From positions 1 to 34,759 of the forward strand of contig NZ_JAQSDR010000019.1 in NCBI RefSeq assembly GCF_029946005.1: a stretch of 34,759 nt of DNA. The letters run 5' to 3'. The notes below the pieces were generated by a model, which worked only from the letters and a program-made list of their open reading frames with translations, had not been told where the DNA came from and did no database searches. Made by a program: the position numbers and the translations under genes. Origin of the DNA: Aquabacterium sp. (lineage in GTDB: Bacteria > Pseudomonadota > Gammaproteobacteria > Burkholderiales > Burkholderiaceae_C). Below, in pieces: positions 7,366 through 16,200 of this stretch. How positions within the stretch are numbered: position 1 is the stretch's first letter; every line of letters begins with the position of its first letter.

Positions 7366-8396
7366 TCAGCACATCCCGCCTCGGCCCCACCCTGGTCCGA
7401 GCGCGAGGCCTGCATCACGGTACGCGCATAGTTCTGCCCTGCGAGCTGAAAGCCCCGCACATTGGCGAACATCGGCTCCTTCACTTCATGGATCTTGTGC
7501 AGTGGGAACGCCGCCTTGACCGCCTTTCGGAACAGGAACGCCCCGCCCCCAACGAGGATGATGTTCTGCAGGCTGTGCGGTGATTCGATCCACTCCCTCA
7601 TGGTCGATACCGCCTGCGCAGCCACCGATTCGGCCAAGGGCAAATGGCGGCTCATGTCGTAGGCCTTCTGGTAGATCACCGGCGACTTGCCGGTACGCAG
7701 TGCCCGGTCAATAACGTCGTAGTCGTTGTATGGCGTGCCAATGCTCTTCGTGATGTCACGGGCAAGCAAGCGAAACACATCTGACATGCCTCGGTTGAGG
7801 GAGTGGCTTTGCTTTTGCACCATGCGCATCCCCCGGGCCACGATCCAGTCGAAAGTTCGCGAACCCGGATCGATGATCAGGCTTTGCTCGTTGCCGATGG
7901 TGGTCATTCTCTTGTGCTCGGATGCGTAGTGAACCAACGCCCCCTGAGGCTGCGCCACGGCGAGCGCCTTGCCGACCGTCACCGTTCGTCCACCGCCCAC
8001 ATCGTGACTGCCCACCATGAGCTTCTCAAGTGCGGACTTCTTGGCTGCAAAGTGTGAAACAGGCAAGCCGACGACGAGCAGATCGATGTGACGCAGCTTC
8101 ATCATGCTCAACGCCCCACGCAGCAGTGCCAGGTACTCAGGCGACTCTGTGTAGGCATCGTGCAGTTGTCTGGCCCGGAAGGTATCTGCTGCAAGGCCGA
8201 CATCAGGGCCGACCTCGTAGAACAGAGGACCAACAGGGATGCACACCGTTTGGCGGCGCTCGCTCGCTGGCAACGCATCGCTGCTGGGGTAGGCGACGGA
8301 CTGGAAGCTGGCGCAGCGGATGTCCGTGCCCGTTGCGGCCGTGACGAACTTGGTGTTGCCCGATCCGACATCCACCGCTCTGACGATCAATTCCAT
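7362..8396 (-). CDS. Actin-like plasmid segregation ATPase (PRTRC protein D-like)
   Basis: This 344-residue member of the ParM/StbA actin fold closely resembles PRTRC system protein D. The phosphate-1 loop is VDVGSGNTKF near residues 8-17. The phosphate-2 loop is LIIDPGSRTFDW near 175-187. The adenosine motif is IILVGGGAFLF near 280. Family members polymerise with ATP and push or hold plasmid copies apart. I place the start at 8396 (MELIVRAVDVG) because GGAG lies 7 bases upstream of the ATG; the frame is open 33 codons further upstream, but that extension has no family character. The small downstream gene overlaps it. The ThiF-like and other small PRTRC proteins are not found in this window. 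Confidence 0.82.
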   Translation of the reverse strand: MELIVRAVDVGSGNTKFVTAATGTDIRCASFQSVAYPSSDALPASERRQTVCIPVGPLFYEVGPDVGLAADTFRARQLHDAYTESPEYLALLRGALSMMKLRHIDLLVVGLPVSHFAAKKSALEKLMVGSHDVGGGRTVTVGKALAVAQPQGALVHYASEHKRMTTIGNEQSLIIDPGSRTFDWIVARGMRMVQKQSHSLNRGMSDVFRLLARDITKSIGTPYNDYDVIDRALRTGKSPVIYQKAYDMSRHLPLAESVAAQAVSTMREWIESPHSLQNIILVGGGAFLFRKAVKAAFPLHKIHEVKEPMFANVRGFQLAGQNYARTVMQASRSDQGGAEAGCAE

Positions 8397-8431
8397 AATG
8401 AGACTCCAAAACAAGGTTTCAGGGGTGATCA

Positions 8432-8449
8432 GCATCGACATGCCGATGC
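8432..8449. promoter_or_regulatory. Small palindrome upstream of actin-like gene
   Basis: GCATCG and CGATGC flank a six-base loop, 36-53 bp upstream of the actin-like start codon. The position fits an operator for autoregulation by the small partner protein, but that is only inference. Confidence 0.25.
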
Positions 8450-9500
8450 GATCTCGCCACGCAAAATCTCCGCTCAAATGACTCGATTTCGTCATCAGAC
8501 CAACACGCTGTCAGCCAACTTGCGCTGCACTGACATTGAATTGGCGCTGGAGGTCACCGAGATGCGTTTGGGGCCTTGCGTGTGTCACCACGTTCTCATT
8601 CGAATGACACCCGTCAACCCCTGACACCACGCCGCCCTGCCCTCACCGCCGCCCTCACATTCGCTTTTGCAATCGACCGGATGGGAACCAGAGGCAAGCC
8701 AATCTAGTGTCAAGCCCGCATGCCACCTGGCTCTGCGGTCCTATCGGTAAATAAGCACGGCTCAAGGACGCGTCCCGACACCCACATTCGCCACCCGCAT
8801 GGCCCCACGATCCAGGGCGATTGCGGCGGCCTGCCTTGACCTGGTTGCGCCATGGGCGTCAACTACACACTCCCGAGGGCCGTCCTGGCCCTGCTCCTGA
8901 TGGAGCAAAAGGCGTCGCAGTCGTTACCTGCCCTTCAAGCTCCGGCCTTTTGAGCCGGATCTGCCATCGCCCCTTGAGGTGGTGGCCGTGAGGATTGTTT
9001 CGCAGTGCATGCACCAGTGGCCTGGCCAGCGTTCGCGCTGGGCGTTCCTGAAACGCGCCATGGTCTTCGAGCACGCAGTCGGCACCCGATGCCGCACCGC
9101 TGTTCCCGCCCTCCCTTGAGCACGCGCCACGGCGCACCGCACGGTTGTGTTGGCCTTTTTAGGCTCCCCGTGCGACCTCGCTCATGAACTCGGCACCGCC
9201 CTGGACTTTCGGTCAGGGGTGGACCCATGCGAGTGGATGGCGCTCCGAATCCAGAACTGATCCACCACAGACGCAAGAGGCCTGACCTCTGCGCCGATGC
9301 CGTCCATGCCCCTGAGGCACCTTGGCATCACCAACCCCATGGCTGCAGAAATGCACAGGTGGGCCGGATCAACCATTTCGTTTTTAAGACAGACCGAGCG
9401 GGCCGGTGTCCAGGCATCACAGCAGGCACACCGACCGGCAAACCTTTGGGTAGGCGCAGCACCTGTCGTGGTCGGGTGGCGCGCTGAATCTTTGACCACG

Positions 9501-9534
9501 CGCCGATGGGGCGACGGAATCCGCCCCATCGGCG
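9501..9534. repeat. 13-bp perfect inverted repeat
   Basis: CGCCGATGGGGCG (9501-9513) and its exact complement CGCCCCATCGGCG (9522-9534) flank an eight-base spacer, about 100 bp upstream of the recombinase start. It could be a transcription terminator without a good T run, a recombination core site, or a protein-binding site. It is the strongest inverted repeat in the non-coding stretch. Confidence 0.6.
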
Positions 9535-9636
9535 ATTTCCATGGGATTCCACCGCCACGCACACCGCCCGTGCGCACCTTCGTACAACCCCGACCCGCTG
9601 TTCGGGCAGCGGGCCCATGACCATGGGATTCACATC

Positions 9637-10824
9637 ATGTCTGAGCCATCCACCCCTCGACCCTCCAGGCGCCGGATTCAGGAACCCTCCAGCCCCGGGC
9701 GATCAAGCCAGCATCAGCCCATGCGACGGCAAAGCTGGGTGGGCAAGACGCCGCAGGACATCCTGGCTCGCCACCCCGCAGGCCAGACACCTCCCTTGAA
9801 GGTGTTGGAGGTGTTCATCGAGCTGTTCAACACCTTGCACACCTCGATGGCCAAAACCGTCTCGCACAAGACGCGCCAGGAGCGTGCCCAGTTCTTGCGG
9901 CGCTTCTTTCGGGACTTGAAGATGAAAGCGGGATTCAAGACAGTGCCCGACCCGCGCAACCTGGGGCAAAAGCACATCCAGGCCATGGTGCGGGTCTGGC
10001 AACAGGAGCACCTGGCACCGGCCACGATCCAGACCTACCTGAGTTTTCTGCGCGGGCTGGCCATGTGGATGGGCAAGCATGGCTTCGTGCGGGCGCCAGG
10101 CCACTATGGCTTGAGCCTGGATGAATACCAGCGGCATGAATACGCCAGCCGGGACAAGAGTTGGTCGGCGCAAGGGGTGGACATCGACGCCCTGATCAAT
10201 CAGGTGTGCGAGCACGACCGCCATGTGGGTGCATCGCTGCGGTTGATCCACGCGATGGGGCTGCGGCGCAAGGAGTCGGTGCTGTTCAGGCCGTTCGGGA
10301 GCATCGTGCCATTTGAGGACACAGGCCTGCCCCCCGATCAGCAGGAAGCGGATCGGTATGCGTGGGTCAAGGGCAAAGGGGGGCGGGTGCGCTACATCCC
10401 GCTGGACCGCCCAAGCAGGGTTCTGGCGGTTGAGTTTGCGCAGGGTGTTGTGTGCAGCCGGGATGCGCACATGGGTGATCCAGCCCATGACCTGCGCAGG
10501 AACCTGAGGCGCTTTGACTACGTGGTGGCGAAGTTCGGCATCACGGTTCGCGAGTTGGGCATCACCGCGCACGGGCTGCGGCACGAAGTGCTGATCGGGC
10601 ACTATCAGGCACTGGCTGGTGGCCCGCCGCCTGTTCGCAGTGATGGTGCAGTGGCGCCCGAGCTTGATCGGGCGGCGCGGCAGGCCGTGGCCCACCTCGC
10701 TGGCCATGCCAGGCCTCGCGCGGCTGGTGCTTATTTAGGTGCCGCCCGCCCCATGAAAGCCCCACCAGACCTTGACGGTCATGCTGATGGCGAGGCTGTC
10801 CACCCACAGGGCTGGCAGGGCTGA
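9637..10824 (+). CDS. Tyrosine recombinase (plasmid/ICE Integrase_1 type)
   Basis: A 395-residue site-specific recombinase. Residues from about 60 to 160 form the SAM-like DNA-binding domain (TRQERAQFLRRFFRDLKMKAGF, then AMVRVWQQEHLAPATIQTYLS). The catalytic domain follows, with the first Arg in LIHAMGLRRKESVLF, the HxxR box as TAHGLRHE, the second His box as HLAGHARPRAAGAY, and a final Tyr in AYLG. The architecture matches integrases of the PF12834/PF12835 type found on plasmids and ICEs. I use the ATG at 9637; an in-frame ATG at 9541 gives a proline/histidine-rich extension of 32 residues that looks non-coding, and 9721 is another option. It converges on the parB-like gene. It is unrelated in subfamily to the integrase at 18228. 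Confidence 0.78.
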   Translation: MSEPSTPRPSRRRIQEPSSPGRSSQHQPMRRQSWVGKTPQDILARHPAGQTPPLKVLEVFIELFNTLHTSMAKTVSHKTRQERAQFLRRFFRDLKMKAGFKTVPDPRNLGQKHIQAMVRVWQQEHLAPATIQTYLSFLRGLAMWMGKHGFVRAPGHYGLSLDEYQRHEYASRDKSWSAQGVDIDALINQVCEHDRHVGASLRLIHAMGLRRKESVLFRPFGSIVPFEDTGLPPDQQEADRYAWVKGKGGRVRYIPLDRPSRVLAVEFAQGVVCSRDAHMGDPAHDLRRNLRRFDYVVAKFGITVRELGITAHGLRHEVLIGHYQALAGGPPPVRSDGAVAPELDRAARQAVAHLAGHARPRAAGAYLGAARPMKAPPDLDGHADGEAVHPQGWQG

Positions 10825-10837
10825 AACACATGGCAGC

Positions 10838-10867
10838 GGTGGCGCAAGGCCATGACCCTGCGCCACC
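10838..10867. terminator. Hairpin between convergent genes
   Basis: GGTGGCGCA (10838-10846) pairs perfectly with TGCGCCACC (10859-10867) around a 12-nt loop, in the 72-bp gap where the recombinase and parB-like genes converge. The T run is poor (TTATT), so termination strength is uncertain. The position fits a two-way terminator. Confidence 0.45.
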
Positions 10868-10896
10868 TTATTGGCTGCTACACGACACGCCCAGGT

Positions 10897-12918
10897 TCAC
10901 ACCGCCAGTTCACCCACCGCATCAGCATCGGATGTCTCTCCAAGAGCAGCGCTATGGTCAGTGCCACCGCCATCGCCAGGCCGCTTCGATGAGGCACCCG
11001 TGCGCAAGCACATCGGCAACCAGGCCGCACCGGCCATCGCCTGCTCGGCCGCAGCCACGGCGGCATCCTTTTTGAGTGCCGCCAGGGGCGCGGCGGCATT
11101 GATGTCCACTGCCTCGGTCACCACCTCCAGGAGGCGACCTTTGGACACGTGGTTCAGGTATGAAGGGCCACTGGCTTTCCACCAACGGCGCATGTCCAGG
11201 CCAAGCGCCAGCGCCAGGGCGTCCGTCTTTTGGGTCGCAGGCTCCACGCCGTGGATGCCCGTGACCGTGGAGGCGACGGCAAAGGCCAGCAGTTGCAGCA
11301 CCGTGGCCTGGTCTTGCGCCAACAGCCAAGGGAACATGGCATCCATGTCTTGCGGAAGCTTGTCGGCCCAGGCCCGGCGCTCGGCATCCATCCGCAGCCA
11401 CGCCGGACTGGTTTCGATGTCATCGGCGGCGGCTCGCAGATCAGACTGGCTGTCCGTGGCCGTGATGGCCAGGACTTGGTCCTGCTGGTGATAGCGGTAG
11501 TCGTGGTTCAGGAACAGCTTTTTCGCCAGTTGGGCCGTGATGGCCACCAGCGCCACATCAGGGCGGGCGATCAATTCGGCCTGCACGGCGGCCACCCGGT
11601 GGGCGCTCAAGCGGCGCATCAGCTTGTCAGAGTGAACCGGGCGGGTCTTAGGCGATGGCAGCGACACCACGCCAGCGTGCGCACCGCCCTCGCCTGCCTG
11701 GCGTGCGGCTTGCGCCATGTCGCTGCGGTCATCGGGGCGGATCAGGCCGCGCTTCACCGTGGGCGCGCCGTTCTGGTCCACATGCACCACGCAGCCCGCC
11801 TGCTTCATCAGATCGGCAGGCCATGTGCTCAGGTCGGCTTCGATGGCCTTGCACTGCACCTGCAATGCCGCGATCTCGCGGTCCAGGTCATCGGCTTGGT
11901 CTTCATCGCCTTCGTCCAAGGCATCCATCTGCTCCTGCAAAGCGGCCATCCTCGCTTGCAGCGCATCCAGGCTGGCGGCTTCCTGCTCGGTGGGGGCTCG
12001 CCGGGTCTTGTGAAGCTCGCCATGGCTCAGGTAGTCGTCACGGACCCAGCGCGCCTGCACATCCACCCACTTCCAACCCTCGGCGGCGACCTGCCTGGCC
12101 TTCTTGCGCAGCTTGTCCGTCGCCAGTTGATGCAACAGGGGCACATCCAGCAGGTAGGCCTTCTTGTCATCGTCGCTGAACAGGTCGCGGCGCATGGCGC
12201 CACCGGCCTTCTCGTAGGCCTTGAGGGTCACGTACCTGGCCACCGGGTCACGGTCGGATTCGACTTCGTCCTGGGTGAGCAACTGGCGCAGGCATTCAGG
12301 GCGGCGGTTCCATGGCTGCAGGCCCGCCCAGGCTTGCTCCTGCTTGTCATGGTCATCGACCAGGGCCAGCGCCATCAGGCAATCCAGGCCGATCTCATCT
12401 TCACGAAACTGCGCCATCAGCTTGGGGGACACGCTGGCCAGCTTCATGCGGCGCTTGACCACCAGGGGCGTGACGCCAAAGGCTGCGGCCACATCCTCTA
12501 CGGATTTGCCCGCACCCAGCAATTTGGCAAAGGCCACATACTCGTCCGCCGGGTGCATGGGCACATGGAAGATGTTCTCGGCCAGGCTGGCCAGCAGCGC
12601 CTTGTCGGCAGGCACGATCAGCACGGGCACCGGGTAGTTGTCCGGGATCTCACCGCTGCTCGCCAGCAGGTTCAATGATTCCAGGCGACGCCCTCCGGCG
12701 CACACGTCGTACTGGCCCTGCACACCTTTGACGACGATCAGGTTTTGCAACACGCCACTGTCCTTGATGGACGCGGCCAACTCGGCGATGCTCAGTTTTG
12801 AAGTGCTGCCGCCCGGGCGCACCTGGTAGTCCACCGACAACACCAGCTTGTTCAAGGGCACCGTGGTGCGGGGAGATGCCACGATCACGGCATCGATTTC
12901 TGCTTTGGTGAATTTCAT
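10897..12918 (-). CDS. Large ParB/RepB/Spo0J-type partition protein
   Basis: A 673-residue ParB-superfamily protein. Residues 18-125 form the N-terminal nucleotide-binding domain, with SIAELAASIKDSGVLQNLIV, the CAGGRRLESL box at 73-82 and the ENIFHVPMHPADEYVAF segment at 114-130. A helix-turn-helix follows at about 135-165 (KSVEDVAAAFGVTPLVVKRRM). Residues about 310-365 are a coiled coil rich in Ala, Gln, Glu and Asp. The long C-terminal half (to 673) is far bigger than in chromosomal ParB and typical of plasmid/ICE ParB-like proteins such as those in PRTRC cassettes. The start at 12918 is chosen for its CAGGAG ribosome site; the upstream ATG at 12966 has none. No ParA ATPase is nearby; the actin-like ATPase is the only motor visible. 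Confidence 0.8.
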   Translation of the reverse strand: MKFTKAEIDAVIVASPRTTVPLNKLVLSVDYQVRPGGSTSKLSIAELAASIKDSGVLQNLIVVKGVQGQYDVCAGGRRLESLNLLASSGEIPDNYPVPVLIVPADKALLASLAENIFHVPMHPADEYVAFAKLLGAGKSVEDVAAAFGVTPLVVKRRMKLASVSPKLMAQFREDEIGLDCLMALALVDDHDKQEQAWAGLQPWNRRPECLRQLLTQDEVESDRDPVARYVTLKAYEKAGGAMRRDLFSDDDKKAYLLDVPLLHQLATDKLRKKARQVAAEGWKWVDVQARWVRDDYLSHGELHKTRRAPTEQEAASLDALQARMAALQEQMDALDEGDEDQADDLDREIAALQVQCKAIEADLSTWPADLMKQAGCVVHVDQNGAPTVKRGLIRPDDRSDMAQAARQAGEGGAHAGVVSLPSPKTRPVHSDKLMRRLSAHRVAAVQAELIARPDVALVAITAQLAKKLFLNHDYRYHQQDQVLAITATDSQSDLRAAADDIETSPAWLRMDAERRAWADKLPQDMDAMFPWLLAQDQATVLQLLAFAVASTVTGIHGVEPATQKTDALALALGLDMRRWWKASGPSYLNHVSKGRLLEVVTEAVDINAAAPLAALKKDAAVAAAEQAMAGAAWLPMCLRTGASSKRPGDGGGTDHSAALGETSDADAVGELAV

Positions 12919-13221
12919 GAGGGCTCCTGCGCGGTTGAGGGCCAGGCGATGCGCCTGTCCATGCATTCAGAATCTCATCTGGAACGCTGGATTCAAGTCC
13001 GCAAACGGCTGGCACAAAGCCGATCTCACGGGTTCGAGAAGACCCGCCAGAAGCCCTTTCCCCATCGATCCAAAGACCTGCGTTGACCTCGATCAGCTGG
13101 CGCAAGCGCGGTACCATTTCAGCTCCTGCGGCTTGGCTGATTTCTGCCAAGCCATTCACCCCCCCTGGTCGGTCAGGACACGCAGTAAGTACGCGCCGAT
13201 ACATCCTGACGAGGTCCATCG
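12919..13221. other. Divergent promoter region parB-like / helicase
   Basis: This 303-bp gap separates the divergently transcribed parB-like and helicase genes and must hold both promoters. A small hairpin CAGGCG-ATG-CGCCTG lies at 12945-12959. I see no convincing small gene, and could not assign -35/-10 boxes with confidence. The helicase ribosome site GAGG is at 13211-13214. Confidence 0.45.
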
Positions 13222-16200
13222 TTGAACGCATCGGCCACCACTGCGCTTTCTGTTCTCAGCTTCTGGCGTGACCTGGAAGTTTTCAACATCCCGACCGCGC
13301 CGTCGGCCAAGGACGGCACGGACCAAGTCAAGATCGCCACGCCCAAGCGCGGCAGCCTGCTGCCATGGCAGAGCGCTGAGTTCAGACCCACCGAGGCTCA
13401 CGGCTACATCCACGTGGTCTATGTCGGGGTGGCTGACACCGAAGACCTCTCGCGCCTGATGCTGCAAGCGGTGTTCCCTGACCAGGACCTGAGTGAGCGC
13501 GAGCGGCAGCAACGCGCCCCCGGCAACGGCTGGCTCGCCGCCTTCGTCGCCAACGAGCATGGTGTCCCCAAGTTGGACAGCTACCTGCCCGCCAGCTTTG
13601 CCCATGGCGTCGATGCACTGTGGCATTCGCAATCCCTGGACAACATCAATGCCCGGCTGATGCGTGCCCGTGACGAGTTCGGGCAGCGGCGCCACCGGAT
13701 GTCGCAGGTCTCAGCCGACCATGCGCCCAAACCCAGCCCCGACACCAAGACCATCGCCGACGGGGAAACCAGCGCCAACCATGCCCCGCCAGGCCCCTTG
13801 ACCTGGGCCGACCTGGATGAAGAGGTGGCCACCGTGCTCAAGCTGCTCGGAGCGGGTGCCGATGCGCCGGACATGGCCTGGCGTGTGGTCGTGCGGGTCA
13901 CGCGCGTCAAGCGGCGCTACCTGGATGCCAACCTCGATGCGGCCACCGACTACCTGAACTCGTTCTACCTGGACGACCTGGATCGTCTGATCACGCAAGC
14001 TCGCAAGAACAAGCCCTTTGGCAAGGCGCTGGGCTGCTACCTCGGCGCGCCGCTTGAAGACAGCCAGCGCATCGACATCCTGGAACATCACGCGGCCATG
14101 GGTGAGCTGGTCAGCGTGGCGCGCCTGCCCAGCGCACGTTGGCCCGCCCCTGCCAAAGCACCGCTGGCACTCGCGCAGCAAGCGGCTGTGGCGCAGGTGC
14201 TTCACGCCTTGGGGCGCGAAGGCGGCACCCTGGGGGTCAATGGCCCACCGGGCACCGGCAAAACCACCCTGCTGTGCGACGTGATCGCCGAGGTGGTCAC
14301 GGAGCGGGCACGCAAGATCGCAGCGCTCAACCGCCCGGCCGATCTGTTTGACGACAGCGTGAAGGTGGCAGGCAAGAACTTCTTCCCGCTCAAGACCAAG
14401 GTGGTCGGGGGCACCTCCATCGTCGTGACCAGCACTAACAACAACGCGGTCAAAAACATCACGCAGGAATTGCCTGCACGCCAGAAGGTGGCCGAGGAGT
14501 TCGGCCCGGTAGCTTATTTCGACAAAGTGATTCGCGAGGTCTTTGCCGCACAAAAGGTGGTGGACGACGACAAGCAGCCCATCGACTGCTGGGGGCTGGT
14601 GGCCGCCGCACTGGGCAACGCGGGCAACCGCCGCTCGTTCGCCAAGGGCTTCTTCAGGGCAGACTACACCGGGCCCCGTCGTGCTGAGAAGGGCCTTTCC
14701 GACGCGGCCCAGGCCGATGGCGTTGATCCCGACGCAGCTGGTAACAGTAGCGCCCCCAGCCTGCCAGCGCAGGCGTTGCCCCCGTCCATGAAGCAATTGC
14801 TGGAGGCAGCGGACAAGGACTACCCCCGCTACCAGGCTGAATGGCACGCCGCCAGGAAGGTGTTCCTGGGCCTGCTGGATGAATTCGAGGCGCGTCGCGC
14901 CGTCCTGCTCCTGGCCGAGAAGGCAGCCCTGCGCATTGATGATTGTCGCGACCGGCTCGATGCGCAGCGCGCCGCCGTGCACTCGCTGTCAGGCCGCATC
15001 GACCTTGCCAGCCAGGACTTGGTCAATCGCCGCGACAAGCTGTCCATCCAGCGCGCGCTGGTCGAGTCCCGGCAAGCCACACTGATGCAGCTTCGCTCGC
15101 ACGGCTTGCCCAACCTGTGGGACAAGCTCTGCGCCTTGTTCGGACGCGAGAGCGCCCGCATGCGCACCCAGCGCCAGGCCTTGGCTGAACCCACCGTGGC
15201 CCTGGCCCAAGCCGCCGAAGCCTTGGCAGAGTTGGCACGCGAAGCTGCGGTGGCCCAGGCACTGCTCGACAAACTGCAGGCACAGCACCACACCCTGGTG
15301 TTGGAACAGCAAGCCGTGGCGCGTGAGTTGGCCAGCCACCAACGCGCCTTGCAAGCGGGGCACGACACCGGGGCCCAACACTTCCCGGATGCCCGACTCT
15401 GGGCCTTACCCCCTGGCGAGCGCCATCGCGCCTCGGTCGCGGTCAGCCCGGCGCTGGACACCTTGCGCGCGCGCATCTTCCTGCAGGCCATCGAATTGCA
15501 CCGCCTGACCGTGATGGCCAACGCAGGCAAGTTCATCGGCAACCTCAAAGCCGTCGATGGCATGCTGACCGGTGCCCTGAAAGAGCAGTTGCCGCTGGAA
15601 CAACGCCCCTTGCTGTGGGATGCATTTTTCTTCATCGTGCCGGTCGTCTCGACCACCCTGGCCTCCTTTGACCGCCTGTTCATGGGCATGGGGCAGGACA
15701 GCCTGGGCTGGCTGCTGATCGACGAGGCGGGCCAGGCCACGCCTCAATCCGCAGCTGGGGCCCTCTGGCGCAGCCAGCGTGCGGTCCTGGTGGGCGACCC
15801 GCTGCAGATCGAGCCAGTGTTCACCGTGCCGCTGGGCCTGGTGGAAGAACTGCGCCAGCGCCATGGCGTGCCCGCGCTGTGGTCACCCAAGGACGAGCCC
15901 GTGCAGACACTTGCAGACCGCTTCACACGACATGGCTCGTGGGTGGCAGCTTCGGTCGGCGCCAGCGCAGCAGACGACAGCAGCGCACAACGCCTGTGGA
16001 CGGGCATGCCCCTTCGCACCCACCGGCGCTGTGACGACCCGATGTTCACCATCGCCAACCGCATCGCCTATGCCGGGCAGATGGTTCATGGACGGGTGGA
16101 TGAGCAGGGGCACCCAAAGAAGGGAGCGTTTTCATGCGTGCTGGGCGAGAGTGCCTGGCTCAATGTGCAGGCCACCCGCAGCCAGCACCCGGTGGTTCAG

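Larger units (their letters stand above)
8397..9636. other. 1.24-kb region without a convincing gene
   Basis: The region lies between the start of the actin-like gene and the likely start of the recombinase. All frames here are short, overlap each other on both strands, and show no domain. It contains small perfect inverted repeats (8432-8449, 8941-8959, 9501-9534) and a C-rich near-tandem GCCGCCCTGCCCTCAC / GCCGCCCTCAC at about 8631-8657. I see no iteron array. A centromere, promoter or vegetative origin would be expected in this position, but none is demonstrated. Confidence 0.5.

Noticed and set aside
8859..9633. Several overlapping frames of about 60-130 codons on both strands
   Set aside because: They overlap each other, lack ribosome sites and domains, and look like GC-driven noise in a non-coding region.
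9541..9636. Upstream ATG extending the recombinase by 32 residues
   Set aside because: The added sequence is a His/Pro-rich run without family similarity, so I used the ATG at 9637.
11230..12678. A 482-codon open frame on the plus strand
   Set aside because: It is antisense to the large parB-like gene, has no domain pattern, and arises from high GC and the codon bias of the real gene.
13711..14982. A 423-codon open frame on the minus strand
   Set aside because: Antisense to the helicase gene, crossing its Walker A region; no independent support.
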